NCBI GenBank assembly: GCA_016802295.1
Contig: JAESIW010000064.1
Coordinates: 666,748-730,747 of the forward strand
From: Brachionus rotundiformis
Taxonomy: Eukaryota; Rotifera; Eurotatoria; Ploima; Brachionidae
Length of the DNA: 64,000 bases
Direction: 5' to 3'
The position numbers and the translations under genes are program-made. The notes beneath the pieces were generated by a model that searched no databases, was not told where the DNA came from, and worked only from the letters and a program-made list of their open reading frames with translations. Numbering within the stretch: position 1 is the stretch's first letter; every line of letters starts with the position of its first letter. Positions 1 through 14,700 of this stretch are shown piece after piece.

Positions 1-3000
1 TAGTACCCGAGGATAAATGAGAAGTGCGCTCGTTCAATAGCCTAATCTCGTAAACTTATCTAGTTTAAACAACAAAAATTGATTAAGATTTATTACAGAC
101 ACTCTAATGGTTTCTTTTTTAAATTTCTCGTATAGCTTATCGATTGGCATTAAAATTGGCATGATCAAAATGTCATTCGACCTATTATAAAAAATTTAAA
201 TTTAAATTTCAACAATATTTAAAGAAATAGTCTTTGTTTTTAAATCAGTGCTTCTCTCTAGTCTAGTCTAATTGAAATCTTAAAAATATCCTATTTCAAG
301 ATTTAAGTCGGTTTTCATTTAAATGGGTTTAACTTTAATGACCAAGTCATTTAAATCAGGTCCTTAATCTCATTCATTTATTTAGTTCAAAATTTCAAGC
401 TTTAATTTAAGTAATTAAGATTGACAATGAGTTTATCTTGGCACGAGCCAACATTAGCCATTCAGCGTTTCAAATTTCGTGCGCAAATACTACCAATTAC
501 GTGTCAAGAAACCAATTTAAATTTTTTATAGAAATATCTTTTTAAAAGATAGAAGAAAAAATTTCTTTTCCTTGATATAAATCAAAAGACCTAAATCCAA
601 ATATTCTAATGTATCTTGTTTCTTTTTTATATTTGTTAACATAGCTATTTAAATTAGAGAAATTCTCTCAACAATACAAAGAATGGTTAGGTGTTGCTAT
701 AAATGTAAACATATTTTGTTCTTAATTAATAGGATGTGTTGAAAAAAGTAAAAATTTAATGAACTATCAAATTAATTTTTCTTAGATTATCAATATTTTT
801 ACAAAGTATATATACTTTTATTCTGATTTATTCAAGCTGATCTTTATAAATTAGGAAATAGTCAATCATTGAATAATTAGGAAACTATCTAGTATTTTTG
901 GAGCAAAATTGAGATAATAATTCTTAATAAATTAAATTATAATTGGATTTCAATAATAAAAATAGTTTTGATAATATATATATTATTAATTATTATTATT
1001 TTTTTATTAAAGAAAGTAAATATGAGGGATTAGCAAGTATATTATAACTTTTTATAACAACACAGATAAAGAGCTAGATTTTAAAAAAAATTTAATTTTT
1101 TCTTCCAAAATCGTTATAAATATACATTCGATATCAAAAAATTAAAAATAATATTTTTGTAAATATTTTAATGAATTTGTAGCCCGTTTAATTTTGATTT
1201 GTTTAAGGATCTCAAAATAATAATATTTTTAGATGACGAATTTCCATATATTTTTTAGAATTTTATTTTCAAATAGTATTGTTATTTTTATAAATAAATT
1301 TAAGCTGACAGGTGGGTTTTATCTTTTTTTTTGAAAATCAGTATGTTGCTACAACAAAATCATGATTGATCTTGTACGATTAAATATTTTAACTTGTCTA
1401 TTTTTGGTCGATTATCTTAATTTATAAAAACAAATTTGAGATTAGATTTTATTAGCGTTAGAGGTCATAAATTTGTAATAGTTTTAAAAATATGTTCCAT
1501 ATCGACATAAAAATTGTCTTAAAAAAACTAATGATGCGCAGTGGGAAAAACTGCCATAAATCAGCAGTTTATTGTACAAATGTCTAATAAAAAAATTCAA
1601 ATCATGATGGTTAAAACTTGATGAATCAAGCAAATAGATAAGATATATATTTTTTAGGCTCATGCTATTTGTTCTAAAGCTGTGATTTATTAAGTAAGTC
1701 AATATTTAAAGCAAATTATTCTTTTGAAAGAATTCGAGGAATTTTATTTGGTCTAATAAAGCTAATCGAATTATAAATCAGTGACCTTTGGCTAACGATA
1801 ACGCCAAATACTAAAATTTAATATTAATTGTTTTTTATTTTTATGATTTTTTTCTTTATTATTTGTGTGAGAGACCTCGAATTTTATGCTAAATTTGTTC
1901 AACTACTTCTAATTTACAGTCCATAAAGTTGAACATCAATTTTATGTTTTGATCGAATTGAACAAATGTTCCAGGGTATCCGATGCTTTAAATGCTAACA
2001 ACTTAACAAATAAAATGTTTATTTTGTTAAGATTTAGAGCCTATCATTTAGTAGATAAGATCGGACTTAGATACGCGTTAAAGTTCATTTGAGCATTCAA
2101 TACTTTTGTTAGGCGCAGATTTATTTTACCCACACTTTTCTGGTCGAGTCCAGTCCAGGTTCCATTGGAATTTTCTGTCTCTTGACACCAGTTTAAATAA
2201 AGCATGTATAAACTAATATTAGGAATTTTTTCATTCTCTTGTTGTCAATATGATACAAATCTATTCAAATTTTATCAATATCTCCTCAAGATGGTACGTG
2301 AATTTTTTTATTTATAAGCTGAAAAATATTCACTTTAAATGAAAGACATAAATGTTTATTAATTTTGAAGAGTTTTGTTGGAAATAATTTAAAAAGTCAA
2401 ATTTTATAAATTGATTTTTGTCTACATCTAAAAATTAAGCTTTTTTATAATTTATCCTAGTCCAGAACAAGATCATCACTGCTAGATCATTGACGATACC
2501 AATTGTATGATTTAAAATTAATTTTTGAAGTTATTTTAATATTTTTCCTTTTGAGAAAATGACAAAGTGTAAAAGAAATAGAAATAATTCAATTATTTTG
2601 AATAAAATTTATTAAATTTTATTTTCATAAAAAAACAAAAAGTTCTCATGCACTTAAAGACCAAACTTATAACTTATTTTGTTTTATAGTACATAAAATA
2701 TTAATTAAGATAAAGTGAGATCAATTTGAGCGAAAATCAGGTTAGATTTTAGCCGCGAGTCTAACTTGTTAGATAAGATAAAATTAGTGTTGATTATATT
2801 AAGATATAAACAATTTCAATTAATCAAAATATGCCAAGTCTAAATTGCAACCAAAGTTTCAGCTAAATTTGATTAATTTCGATAGTCAAGTTAGATTTAA
2901 ATTATAGTAAAGTTAGAACTTTTAATTTATGTATATGCATGTACAATGACGGAAATAAACGGACATGATCTAGTTTTTTTAATTCGATAATTTTTATTAT

Positions 3001-3005
3001 TTTAG
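1..3005. other. AT-rich non-coding stretch, no gene recognised
   Basis: I see no open frame with protein character on either strand, no RNA gene and no clear repeat here. The only ORF of any size (minus, about 1484-1702) is low-complexity and has no codon structure. The last bases (T-rich tract ending in TTTTAG at about 3005) are the acceptor of the intron that precedes the CCDC88-like gene, so part of this stretch is probably its first intron or 5' region. Confidence 0.6.
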
Positions 3006-6000
3006 ATAAATGAATTATTTACTGACATGCTGATGAAAACGAGCTCGGACTTTGTGGATTCGCCGCTGGCCGTCTGGGCCAAGTGTCTACTCAGCTTGAC
3101 CAATGATTCGCTTTTTTATGACAAATTTCCAAACGGAGAATATTTCTACCTAATTCTGAAAAATTCAGATCCTAGGCTGCAAAATGTGATGTTGCCAAAC
3201 GAGGGAGAGCTTTACGACACCACAAGATCAAGACTTTTAAACTTGGACTTTATTTTAAGAAACATAAGATCTTTTTATCAAGTATTTATTAATTTAAAGC
3301 AAAAAAAAAATAGAAAAATAAACATAAAATTTTAAGCACATGCTAAACCAGGTTCTTATGGTCAAGCTTCCAGATATATACCAAATTGCCAAACACCCAG
3401 ACTCAGGTATTTTGTGAATATTTGTTTTTTTCTGTCCAGAGTTAAATAAATTTTACAGAGGAAACGTTCCGCGAGATGGAAAAAGTTCTCCTTTTGCTTT
3501 TGGGAATAGCCATAAATGGGGAGAATAAGGAAAAATTTATTGAACAAATTCAGATAAATTTAGATACACATGTACAGCTAGAGCTAGTGCCGTACATTAA
3601 ATTGGTCAATGATGATATCAGCTTTGCTGTATCCAAGTCACTTAATCTTGATTTGGTCGATTGTGAGACCAATTTGGCAGACAAAAGCGATTTGGCTACT
3701 TTTAAAAATGTTGACGAGTTGAACAATTTTTTGACAGACAAGCTCATACCAAATTTGCAGCGAATAATTGACGAGAGAGATTCCTACTTGGAAAACATAA
3801 TTGAACTAGAACAGGACAAAGATTATCTAAATTATAAGCTTCAGTGTTCACTGGACTCAAATGGGACCCATCAATCTACCGAGCAGCTCGATGTTGACTC
3901 AAATTCAAATAATCTCGAATCGCTTAAGACTCATGGGGACAATAACCCATCTTCTTTGATTAACTTAAGCGACACACAGACTCTTTTCATGCTATTTGAG
4001 TCCATTTATAAGGAGAAAAATTTTAAATTAGAAAAAATAGATAGCAAAAATGAGTCTTTATCAAGCAATTCCAATATAAACTATAAAGAAGAAACTTTTA
4101 AAAATTGTGCCAAAGTTCCCATTAATAACAACTGGAATCAGAAAATTGCCATCGAGTTGGTCGAATGCAAAATAAAGCTAAAACAATTAATCAATGAAAT
4201 GTAGGAATTTTATTAATTTTTTAAATATATTTCTCAAATAAGGCTTAATGATAGATATAATTTAATATTTAGAGTGTTTAAATTAATTTTTTTACAATTT
4301 TAACACAAGCTGGATTTTTATTTATTTAAAAATTTATCTAAGATCGTTTGTATAAAAAGAATAGGGTTAAAAAATTACTTCAATTTTTATAAAAAAATAA
4401 AACTACGGGGATAGTTGTACTCTTATTTTAAACAAAAAAAAATTAAATTGAAATTTTAAGGATTCTAAGTCACCTTTTGAAAATTCTAAGCCTTTTATCG
4501 TGTTCAAAAGTATTCATTCCGAAAATAAATTGTTTATTTATTTAAACTTATACAAACAATTTTTAATACAAGTGAAAAATAAAATAGTTTTTAATTAAAA
4601 ATATATTCAAATTAATAATGTTAAATTGAATTAATTTTAAGAGAGGAAAAGTGTGAACAAATTGAATCTTTAAAAGATGAGATTGACGAGGTAAAAAAAG
4701 AGATAAACAAACTACGCAATGAAAATGTAGATCTACAACAAAAGGCCGCTTTGGCACAGGTCTATTCCGATGAGCTCGAGTCATTGCGAGATAAATCACT
4801 CAAAGTGGACAAATATGAGTCCGAAATAGCCAAGCTGAAGGAAAAGTTGGACGAATACCAGTCGAGCAGGACTCGTTTGGACGAACTTAAGGAAGAGAAT
4901 TTAATTCTTAGTGAAACAAGATCAATAATGGAAAAGCAGCTAAATGATTACCAAGTTAAGTTGTTCAGCTTGCAGCGGGTCGATGCTGATTTGAACAAGT
5001 ACAAGCTTGAGATAGATGATCTTTTAAGTCAACGTGAGCTGGACAAAAAAAGACTGTGTGAGTTGTGCGAGAAAAATGCCAAATTGGAACTGGACATGAA
5101 AAATATGCTCAACCAAAATGTTGTATTAGACAAAGAATTGAATCAAGTTCGCGAAGAGCTCACTTTGTTGACATTAGATCTTAACCAAAAGCAGGCTCAG
5201 CTCGACCAATACCAACAGCTCACTCAACAACAGCAGACTCAAATAATCGAATCAAATAAATTGAGACAGAATGAACTTGAACATTTAATTAAAGAGCTCA
5301 AATCTCAGCTGAGTGTTCGAGATATAGAACTAACAAGAGTAAAAGAATCACTTAGACAAAAGGAATCATCCTTGGACGAATATTTAGCCAAGATAAAGGT
5401 CTTAAACAAAGAGCTTAATATTGAACAAGAGCTAAGATTAAAATCAGAGAAAAATCTTGAACAGCACAAGACCGAAATTAAGGATTTACAATTAAGACTT
5501 GACGATTGTGTCAGCGAAACTAAAAAACTAGTAAGTTATTTGGTTTGCTCAATAATCCTGTGGTTTTACATGGATTCTTTGGAAAAACAATCTTACCATG
5601 AATTAGAAGTGATCTGATAATTAGGATTAAAATATTTGGTTAAGAAGTAATACTTGAACAAATAAATATATTGTACAAGAATTAGCTATTAATATTAAAT
5701 ATTAGTTATCGCTGGTTTATCTTAAAAGATTTATCTCTAAATCGTTGTTTTTGTCATTTAAATTCAAGTTTTTTTTATATTACTTTAATATTAACTTAAA
5801 ATTTGTTATAAATTAACAAAAAAACTAACAAAAAAATATATATACATTTTTAGCAATAACAAAAGTAAAAGAATCACTAAAAATATAAATAAAAATTTAT
5901 ATATATTTTTTTTAAAGAATTTCATTTCATAAAAGTGTGAAAAAATAATTTCTTTTATTTTCTTTCTTGAAGCTAATCATAGTAATCATATGTAATAATT

Positions 6001-7694
6001 TTAAATATACTTTTTCAATTAATTAACTAGATAAAATACTAAATTTATTTTTCCAAAAGAATCCAAAATCTAGATTTTTTATCTATCGTAAAAAAATGAT
6101 AACTTTTTTCCAAAAGGATTTGTCTATTCGTGCTGCTGCCGAAACCAATGATTTAAAAGAAAATGAAACTAAAGAAAATTTGAAAAAGCTACTCGACTCA
6201 CATGACCAATTGAACCAATCTTACAAGTCGCTTTTAGAGGATCATGAAAATTTGCAAAAAATTTATCTACAATTGGAAACTGACTATGAAGAAATCTATT
6301 CAGATTTGTCCAAGAAGCACTCTATCATAAGCAACCTTCAATCTAATCTGGACGACACCAATCAAAAGCTTAAAATGTACAAAGACAAAAAATATAGCGA
6401 AAAAACTTCCAGCACTGATGATCTAATTGACTGTGAGAAACAAAGTTTAGAACTTAAGATCAATAAATTGAGCCAAGAAATTTTAGTCCTGAACCAAAAT
6501 GGTAAATTTCTGGAACAACAATTGGACAATGTTAGAAAAAATTTGGACTCAACAAATTCGGAGAACGTGTCGTTGAAAACCAATTTGGAAATGCAGAAAG
6601 AACAAAATAATAAGCTGGAAATTCAAAGTGATCAAATGAATGATAAGCTGCGTGTTTACGAATCATTGAAGGATAAACTGGAAGAAGAAAAGACCCAACT
6701 ATTCGAACAGCTTCACATACTTGTCCAGCAAAATCAAGAGCTTCTAGTACAGCTATTGAACAGTAAAGACATGTTTCATGAGGAGACCAAGGCTTATTTG
6801 CAGCAGTTGAACAATGTCAAGAGACAAAAAGAAATTTTGGAACAAAAAATAATGGAACAGTACAAGTCATGTCCGTCTCAGAAGCAGAAAACCCCAAAAA
6901 AATGTTCTAATACAAATTCGCCTGGCCTCATGGACATGTTCTCTAAGACTAGACAATTTGTTCAAAAAGTAAGAAACAAATCCAATTTGGATACATCGAA
7001 TGTGATCGAAATAAATGACGAGTTAGACCGCCAGTCGTTTTGCCACAAATACTCGGCTGATGATGTCAACTACCTAAATATAAAGCCAAAAGAAGCACCA
7101 GTGCTTAAATGTTTGTCTTCATCTTCATCGTCCTCATCAACCAGTTCAAATTATGATAAGCCAATCGAGGTCAAGACTCCGGTTAAAATTGATCCGAAAA
7201 GTTTGAAACTAGGAAGGAGACCTCAGTCAATATGCTCCTCAAATTGCTCTTCACCTGTTTCCCAAACTCAGTCTGTAATTAATTCACCAAGCATTGTCAC
7301 CATAAAGCCTCCTGACTACAAACGCAATTTGATTACCTCTTCACCAAAATATTCCGCAAACCAAAGCCCCTCTTCCTCGTCTACGTCTTCATGCTCGTCA
7401 AATTCATCTCAAAAATTAGTCAAATCACCAATTGCAGTGATTACCAAAAAGCCAAATTCTATCCAATTAGTCCAAAATGGACGCACCAAAATAACAAGTA
7501 AAATTGCCGACTCATTGAAGCAATTTAGATTATCAGCCGAATTAGATCAGATAGAAACATGTCAGATAAGAGATGACGAAGAGGAAGAGAATTTATTTAG
7601 TGATGAGGAGCATGAAAAAAATGAGATGAACAAGAAAAAAATGGAAGGACCGACAAAAGCAAGCGAGATATGGCTGGAATATGGATGTATTTAA
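3006..7694 (+). CDS. CCDC88/Girdin-like HOOK-domain coiled-coil protein, 5 exons seen, start codon exon not located
   Basis: Exons read as 3006-3281, 3337-3406, 3459-4200, 4642-5530 and 6117-7694; all joins keep frame (about 1,184 residues). The N-terminus is a HOOK domain (NELFTD..., SPLAVWAKCL, LNLDFILRNIRSFYQ, then LLLLLGIAINGENKEKFIEQIQ), followed by IIDERDSYLENIIELEQDKD, which is closer to Girdin/Daple than to HOOK1-3. Residues from about 330 to 820 are heptad-rich coiled coil, including YSDELESLRDKSLKVDKYES. The C-terminal third is Ser-rich and disordered with a poly-Ser run. Family members link microtubules, dynein, actin or trafficking machinery. At about 1.2 kresidues it is shorter than human Girdin (about 1,870), and I see no G-alpha-binding motif. 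ATG 3027 is the first Met, but upstream NELFTD aligns with the vertebrate N-terminus, so the true start is probably in an upstream exon. The family call is firm; the exact paralogue is not. Confidence 0.85.
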
Positions 7695-8776
7695 GTTTAA
7701 TGTTAGAGAATGATTTATTATTCGAATTAGGTTATTAAATATGGAACCGAAGACGTTTTTTAAAAAAGGATTTTAAATATTTTAATTTTAGAATAATGAC
7801 AATTTTTTTTGTTTTAATTTTTGCAAATTTATTGTTATTTAAAAAATAATTTTGTAAATAAACTTTAATTTTAATATGTAGTTTGTTAGATAATTGATTT
7901 AAATAATTTAAATTTTATATACTATAAAATTGTATAGCTAATTTTTTAACTAAATAAAATTAAATTACTCGGAAATTTTTAATAAGAAAGCTAAAAAACT
8001 AAACAACAAGACTTTAACTAATTTATTAAATTTAAATACTCTCTGCTTAAATTAAATAAACTAAAAAAAATCTGGCTCATTTATTATTTTAATGATTAGA
8101 TAACAAATATTTAAAAAAAGGAAATTTTTTAAACTTAAATAAAATAAAATATGAATTCTAAAAATTTCCATATTAAAATTTCATTTCAGACAAATGAAAT
8201 GTGTTAATTTAATTTTAATTTTCTATTTGAAATTAAAATGATTAAAAGCTGAAACTTAATTTATATAATAATTAAATAAATATCTATGTGTAAACTAAAA
8301 ATAATAATAAATTTCATGCCGATTTAATAAAAAGAATAAAAGTATAAATAAAATATTCTTGTTTTAAATGCCAACTTATTTTTGCTAATGCATAATAGAA
8401 AAAAATAGCTATTTCAAATTAAAATTATATTTCGATAAATAATTTTTATTTTGAAATTTTGTTTTGTTTTAACTTTGTTTTAATACAAATAAAATTTTTA
8501 TAAGATTATTTAATCCCTTCAAAAATTCATTTTTATTAAATTTTTAGATATTTGGTATGTTGACAATATAATTTTTTTTATATATTTGATTTTTCAAGCT
8601 AAATATCATTTTAAATTTAGTTGAAACAATGGATCTCTAAATAAATATTTTCATTTTATGTCATTTTCCTATAGTTTTATATAAAAAAAAACAATAAAAG
8701 TATCTTTAAAATAGATAATTTTTGAAGAAAGAATGTTTTTTAATAAATATATTGTTAATCAAAAATTCTCATTTAG
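7695..8776. other. Intergenic spacer between CCDC88-like and RNF213-like genes
   Basis: AT-rich, with no coding signal on either strand. It must hold the 3' UTR and polyadenylation signal of the upstream gene; several AATAAA-like words occur (for example near 7857), but AT content makes them uninformative. It ends in CTCATTTAG directly against the ATG of the next gene. Confidence 0.5.
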
Positions 8777-11700
8777 ATGAATAAACAAGGAAATAAAGCG
8801 TTTGGACTCAACGAATCAGCTAACCGTGGTGAAAGATTAGAATTTGTGAAACAAATAAGTTTAACTAATTGTCATGTAAGTGTCGACCAGCTTTTGTCAA
8901 ATAGTCATCAAACACCTGCTCAAATACCCCTATTCAGAAAGTTTATAAGAATAAAATTCAAATCTTATTTACCAGAGGTATTTTTTACTCCAGGTTGCCA
9001 CGTTAGACCAGTTTTTTATCTTAATAAACTTGACACACCAGCTAATATCAAACATAATATTGAGTAATTAGATTGTTAGTTAATTTATTCTATTTAAAAA
9101 TTAATTTTTTTTAAAATTAAAAGGCATAGCAAATTTACATCTTCGGACAATACGGTCTTGTACGAAATAGCAATAGAGGCCGAACTACCAATTTTGTTAA
9201 ACGATGAATTAAAAATATTTTATTTCTACCAACTTGAAACTTATGATAATGGTCAATATTTGTACAAGACAGAAAAGCTTGTTGAGCAAAATAAATTCAT
9301 TCGATGTGTTTATCCATCAGCCTATCTTATTCGTAAAAAAGAGTTAAAAGATCTTGTCATACCAAAAAGTACAGTGGATGAAAACGACGGGATATTGTCG
9401 TTTGGAAATTTGGATAATATTGAACAAATAAAAAAAAATTTGGTCGAATGGTCATTTCCTATCCAATTTTTAAATGATGAATTAGTTCTTTCCAATTGTG
9501 AGCAGTTTAAAAAAACTCTATTATATTTTACCAATTGTTACCGCTCTTTGGTTCAGCTTGATATTCAATATACTGATTTGATTAAAAATTTTTTTCAAAC
9601 ACAGTTTAATTATTTTATTAGTAAAATTAAACAAGAGGACGAAAAGTCTGATTCGATGTATCTAAGTCTTTTGGCGATGTTTTACTTTTCCCAAAAGTTC
9701 AAGTTAAACCAAGATTTGAGCGAAATTTTCAGACTGCATACCGCAAATAGGCCTAGTTATTTAAACAAATTAAAGGATTTTTTTCTCTCTGATGACTTAA
9801 GTATCAAGTAATGTATCTTTTGAATTTATTTCTTGTTTAATTTTTATTAGTTTTGAAGATGAACTTAAAAGTTATTTGGCCATGAGTAAATGTTTGACTG
9901 ATTTTAATGCCTTAATTGTTTTATACTATTTGAAAAAAAATATAAAAAATTTATGCAAAATTAAAATGGACAATATATTGAAGTTGATAAAAAAGTCAAG
10001 TTATACGTCAAATACTGCTGAAGTAATGGAAAAATTTGTCATTCATTACCAAGCCATGATAAACGATGATTCAATTTTTGGCGCGTTATTAATTTATTTT
10101 TTTAATCCAGACTTACAAGCTTTAGATGAACTATTGAGAAAAAATAGTCTTCCATTGCAGACTTATGTGTACCATCTCGGTTTCAAATTGGTTTGCGCAT
10201 ATCAAGATGAATTTGATAAGTTTCTATATGATAAAAATCTACTTGTAAGCTTTCTAATTAATAGAATTAGGTTTCGGGTGAAAAAAATATGGTATTATTT
10301 TATTTCTATTTGTATTTTTTTACAGACTTTTTCTCCCCAAACTTAGATTTTGTAAAATTTACCATGACATAAGATAATTGGAGTTAAATTAATTTTTTTA
10401 ATTTTAAGCCTCATATTCACTTGTTGTGTGAATATTTTCAAACAATTACCGTAAATCAACAAGATACGAAAATAAAGGAAATAGCAGATATTCTACTAAA
10501 TATTATTGAGCTAATGATAAACTCATTTGGTAAAGAATTAGACGCTATTGTGGGCCTAATTAAAATTTTTCTCAGAGTTGAATTAGCTTTTGAAGATGAA
10601 CAAAAAAATATAAAAATGGATAGAATAAAGCTAATTCTAGAAACTTGGTTTAGTCACGAATTCAATCAAACTATACTGATTAACTTTGGACTTAGAAAAA
10701 TACCGGCCGAAGAAATTGAAACTAATCAAACTTTGATAAATATTTATAGAAATTTTTACGAATATCTTCAGAACCCTTTTAATTTTCCATTTAAAAAATT
10801 TGAAGACAAATATGAAGTTAAGCAAAATATTAGATATTTTGGAATGAACAATCAGCATGTAATATTATCCAGTTTAAAAAAAAGTGGAATAATGGATCAA
10901 ATCCTGACGAATTTGTTTATAAAAGAAATCAGAAAAAATCAGCTAAACGAATCAATTACTTTTTTAATTAATTTTAATTTTGAGCAATACTTAGACAACG
11001 ATTTTAAACAAATTTGTTTACAGACTATCTGTGATTATGTAATTGAACGAAAGTCCGATCAAACTATTAAAACTTTATGTGAATTGCTTCAGAGCCCGCT
11101 GCACCAAAGTTATCTAGATTTTATTATTGACCAATTTGTCAGCAAAATTTGGCCAAAATCTAATGAGCTCCAATTTTGTATCCAAAAACCATTTTTTTTA
11201 ACTCTAGTGACTCTTTTCGTAAATCATACGAACAAAAAACTGAGTAATCCATTTAATCTAAGTCACATATTTAACAAATTTAATAATTTAATTAATGAAT
11301 ACAAAAATTTGATAAATAGATTTGCCAGTCATGATGTTAGTCTAGAGGATATAAAGCTACTTACATCTTATGGAAATGAAATAGTGGTAAAACTAAATGA
11401 TTTAGTGATTCAGAATTTTGGTGAAAACTTTTGTCTTAATAACAAAAACAAAATCTATTATACAAAATTGTCCCAATTTCGTTCCCAAGAAAGACTTTTG
11501 TTCAAATATTACTGCCAAAATGTTACCAAGTTAAATGATTTTTGCTCAAAATTCCCACAATTACGACCAAAAATTACAAATTTATTGACTAAAGCGAAAA
11601 ATTTGGAGAAAATGTCCGAATCGGACATTTATTTAAATCAAGTATGTTCCAGCATCAAAATTGATCAATTTTGTTTTAATTTAAATGTTTCTCCCGTTGT

Positions 11701-14700
11701 TTCGTATTTTGATGATGTAGATCCAATTTTTATGAAAGAAATAGATAAAATTTTGACCAGTAGACAAAGATTTAGTATTCTTTTTGATCATATTTTCGAA
11801 GAATCTAGCCATAGTTTAAATGTCCAAAATCTTGATTTAGCCCAAGCAGTCACCCAAACATCTACTTTAACATTTGACAAGCTTTCTCAGCTCATGTCAT
11901 TAGTCAATCAAGGCTCTGTTAAACTAAACGAATTAGATAAAATAGTTGAAAATGTTTTTGGGACTAAAAGTGACATATTTTGTGATGAATTTGAATATTG
12001 GATTAATTTTTTTAAAATTGAAAATGCTTCCATCAGAATTAATCAGATAAAATTGTATGTGGAATTTAAAAGAAGCTATTTGGCTGCTGTTGAAATTAGC
12101 AAAATAAGGCGAAAAATTGAATTAAAAAATCAATTTAAAGAATTAGATAATATTTTGAGTATAAGTGAAAAGACCTATGAAAATTCGATATTAAATGACA
12201 TGGACTCGGAAGTCGAAAAGACAATTAGAATTTTATCAACTGTAAATCAGCCAGAAAAATTAGAGTGCTTAAGAGCTTTCACTTATTCACTAAATTTGGT
12301 AAAGTGGCTTAGAGAAAACACAGAAAGTTTGTCCCAATTGAAATTTTTGGTTGATTTGGCTTCAATGAGTGGCTCAAACGATGTGGTTCATGATCGAAGC
12401 ATGTTCGCCAGGGCTCTCAAAGACTCTGGCACTGCATATGCTACTCTAATTTATGAGTTAGATCAAAATGTCACCTTTCAAATGTTTATGTCACAATGCG
12501 AAAAAGTTTGCTCTCACTTGAAAAGTGACCAGAAAATTGCAGCCAAATTACTTGAAGTTAAAGACAAAATTAATCTTCTAGATGAAATAAAAAGAATGAC
12601 TGGTAATGTGGAATTAAATTCAATAAAGGAAGCAAAATTGATAAATGAAAAAGGAGTTTATAAAATTGGTTTAGTCAAAAGTGTTAATAAAACCAATTTT
12701 TTGGCAAATTTTGAAAATCAACTTGTTCTAGACGAAATCATTTCACTTGAGCGAGAAAGTCAAACTTTTTCTTATTCTCATTTGAAAAATCTCCAAGACA
12801 TTTTGATGCTTATTGTGCCAAAAAGTAGTCAACTAATTGAAAATGACGAAAAGTTAACACTTGATTATTTTATTCAATTTTTAAATGCTTTGAAACGACT
12901 GGCAGAATCGTATTTGAATCTTTGGCAACATTCGTGTCGATTTTTTGAAAATTTTCACATTAAAATTTACTCAAATTTGGCCAAGGATAAAAATTTGCCA
13001 AGCATAGAAATCACTTCGACCTCGGGTCATTTAATTTTTACTCATCCTGAGCAAAATTCTTTGGATACCCTGACCATTTTGTGTAACTTGATTAACAAAA
13101 CTGAACAAGAGTGGTCAAATTTTGTGTCACACAAACGAGATATTTGCCCTCTTTTAAATTATTTTAGTCTAAAACAAATTAATTTTCTAATTACCTGCAT
13201 TGAATTGATGAGTAAAAATTCAAAATTGAGAAAGTCAGATTTTGAGGCTTTCCAGAGTCTTTTGTGGAATATAAACCAAAGTTTGAATGAGGAAAAAATT
13301 ATGAAAGCCTACAATGATACGCTGAACCAAATGTCAGAAGTAGAACAAACTAAAATGGATGAAAGTACAGGCCTTGAGCTTTTATTCTCAGAACAATGGA
13401 GAGCTTTTTTGGCCGAGCAGAATTCTGTCAACCCTAACTGTATTACCCTTACTCATTTTTCTTCAATTTTGGCCTACTTATATGAGCCCAGATCAGAAAT
13501 AAGACGTAATCTGCCTGGTTACTGGAGCAAAACCAATGAGCCAAATTTAATTTCATGTCCAAATAATGAACTGTTATCTGTTATTTTGTCGATTTATGCA
13601 CTTACACCGGATCAACCTATACCATCAGATAATGAAATATTGTTTTGCCAAGCAAATACAACCAGTGAGCAAATTGAGAACTTTATTCGCCTCTGCTTTA
13701 ACTCGAATAGCGGAATGATTTTCACATTAGTCAATATTCACAATTTACCATACAATGTGTCAAACCATGTTGAAAAATTCATCAAAAATTATCTTTCCAA
13801 GCCAGAAAAATTCAACTTAGCTCTGACTTGTGATATTGATAAGGAAGCAGATTCAATATTAGCCTTGGTATACCGAAAAAATCGAGTTCAATATTTATTA
13901 TTAGAACAAGAAACCCTTAAAACATATATTAAAAAATATCTAATCACCACAAATAATCAATTGCTAAAACTAGGAAATTTTGATTCTGATAATTGTAGCG
14001 TGCGAATGGTAATGAGTGATAAGTCTGGCAACGGAAAATCGACTTATGTCCAACACTTGGTAAAACGAATGAGAGAAAAGTGCAGTTTTAATTACAAAAT
14101 AATTAGAATAAAATCAAACACAATTGATATAGACAAAGAAATTGAGAAAATAATTGATTATAAGAAATTTTTAGATGAAAATAAAAGTTTGGATAAGTCA
14201 ACAGTTTACCATATAGACATAGCTTTTGAAGTATTCAACAATATCGAGCCTTATCTATTTAGTCTTTTATTGAGCTCTTTTATGGTTCATTCGAATGGAC
14301 TAGTTTGGCGAAGAGATTCCATTAAAGATTATTATTTAATTGAAATGACTCCACCTCTGTACATGAATGGAAGATGTGTTCATTCCATAATTGATCTAGT
14401 GCCGAAAATCAGCCTTCCAACACCAATTCAGTATGCTTACCAACTGAGAAATGAAGATGGTTTAATTTCGCACTTTAACAAACCAGAAAGGCTTTTCAGT
14501 TTTATACACAAAAATATCGATTATCAACGTGTTTGCTTTTATGTAAGGTTATTAAATGATTACAGAGCTAAAACTGAGGATTTAAGTAGAAATTTTGTAT
14601 CACAAGTTTCTATTATTGATGAACAAACAGAGGCTAATGTGAAAAAAATATTTGATCAAAATTTAAATGGCAATTTGAATGAAATTGATTGTTTGGAAAC

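Noticed and set aside
3006..5530. Reading the first gene as HOOK1-3 and not CCDC88
   Set aside because: The IIDERDSYLENIIELEQ block after the HOOK domain, the exon layout and the length (about 1.2 kresidues against about 720) fit CCDC88/Girdin better.
10326..10346. Exon after the TTTTTTACAG acceptor at 10325 in the RNF213-like gene
   Set aside because: In the required phase it hits TAG after six codons; skipping to the acceptor at 10408 keeps the frame open for 1,650 residues.
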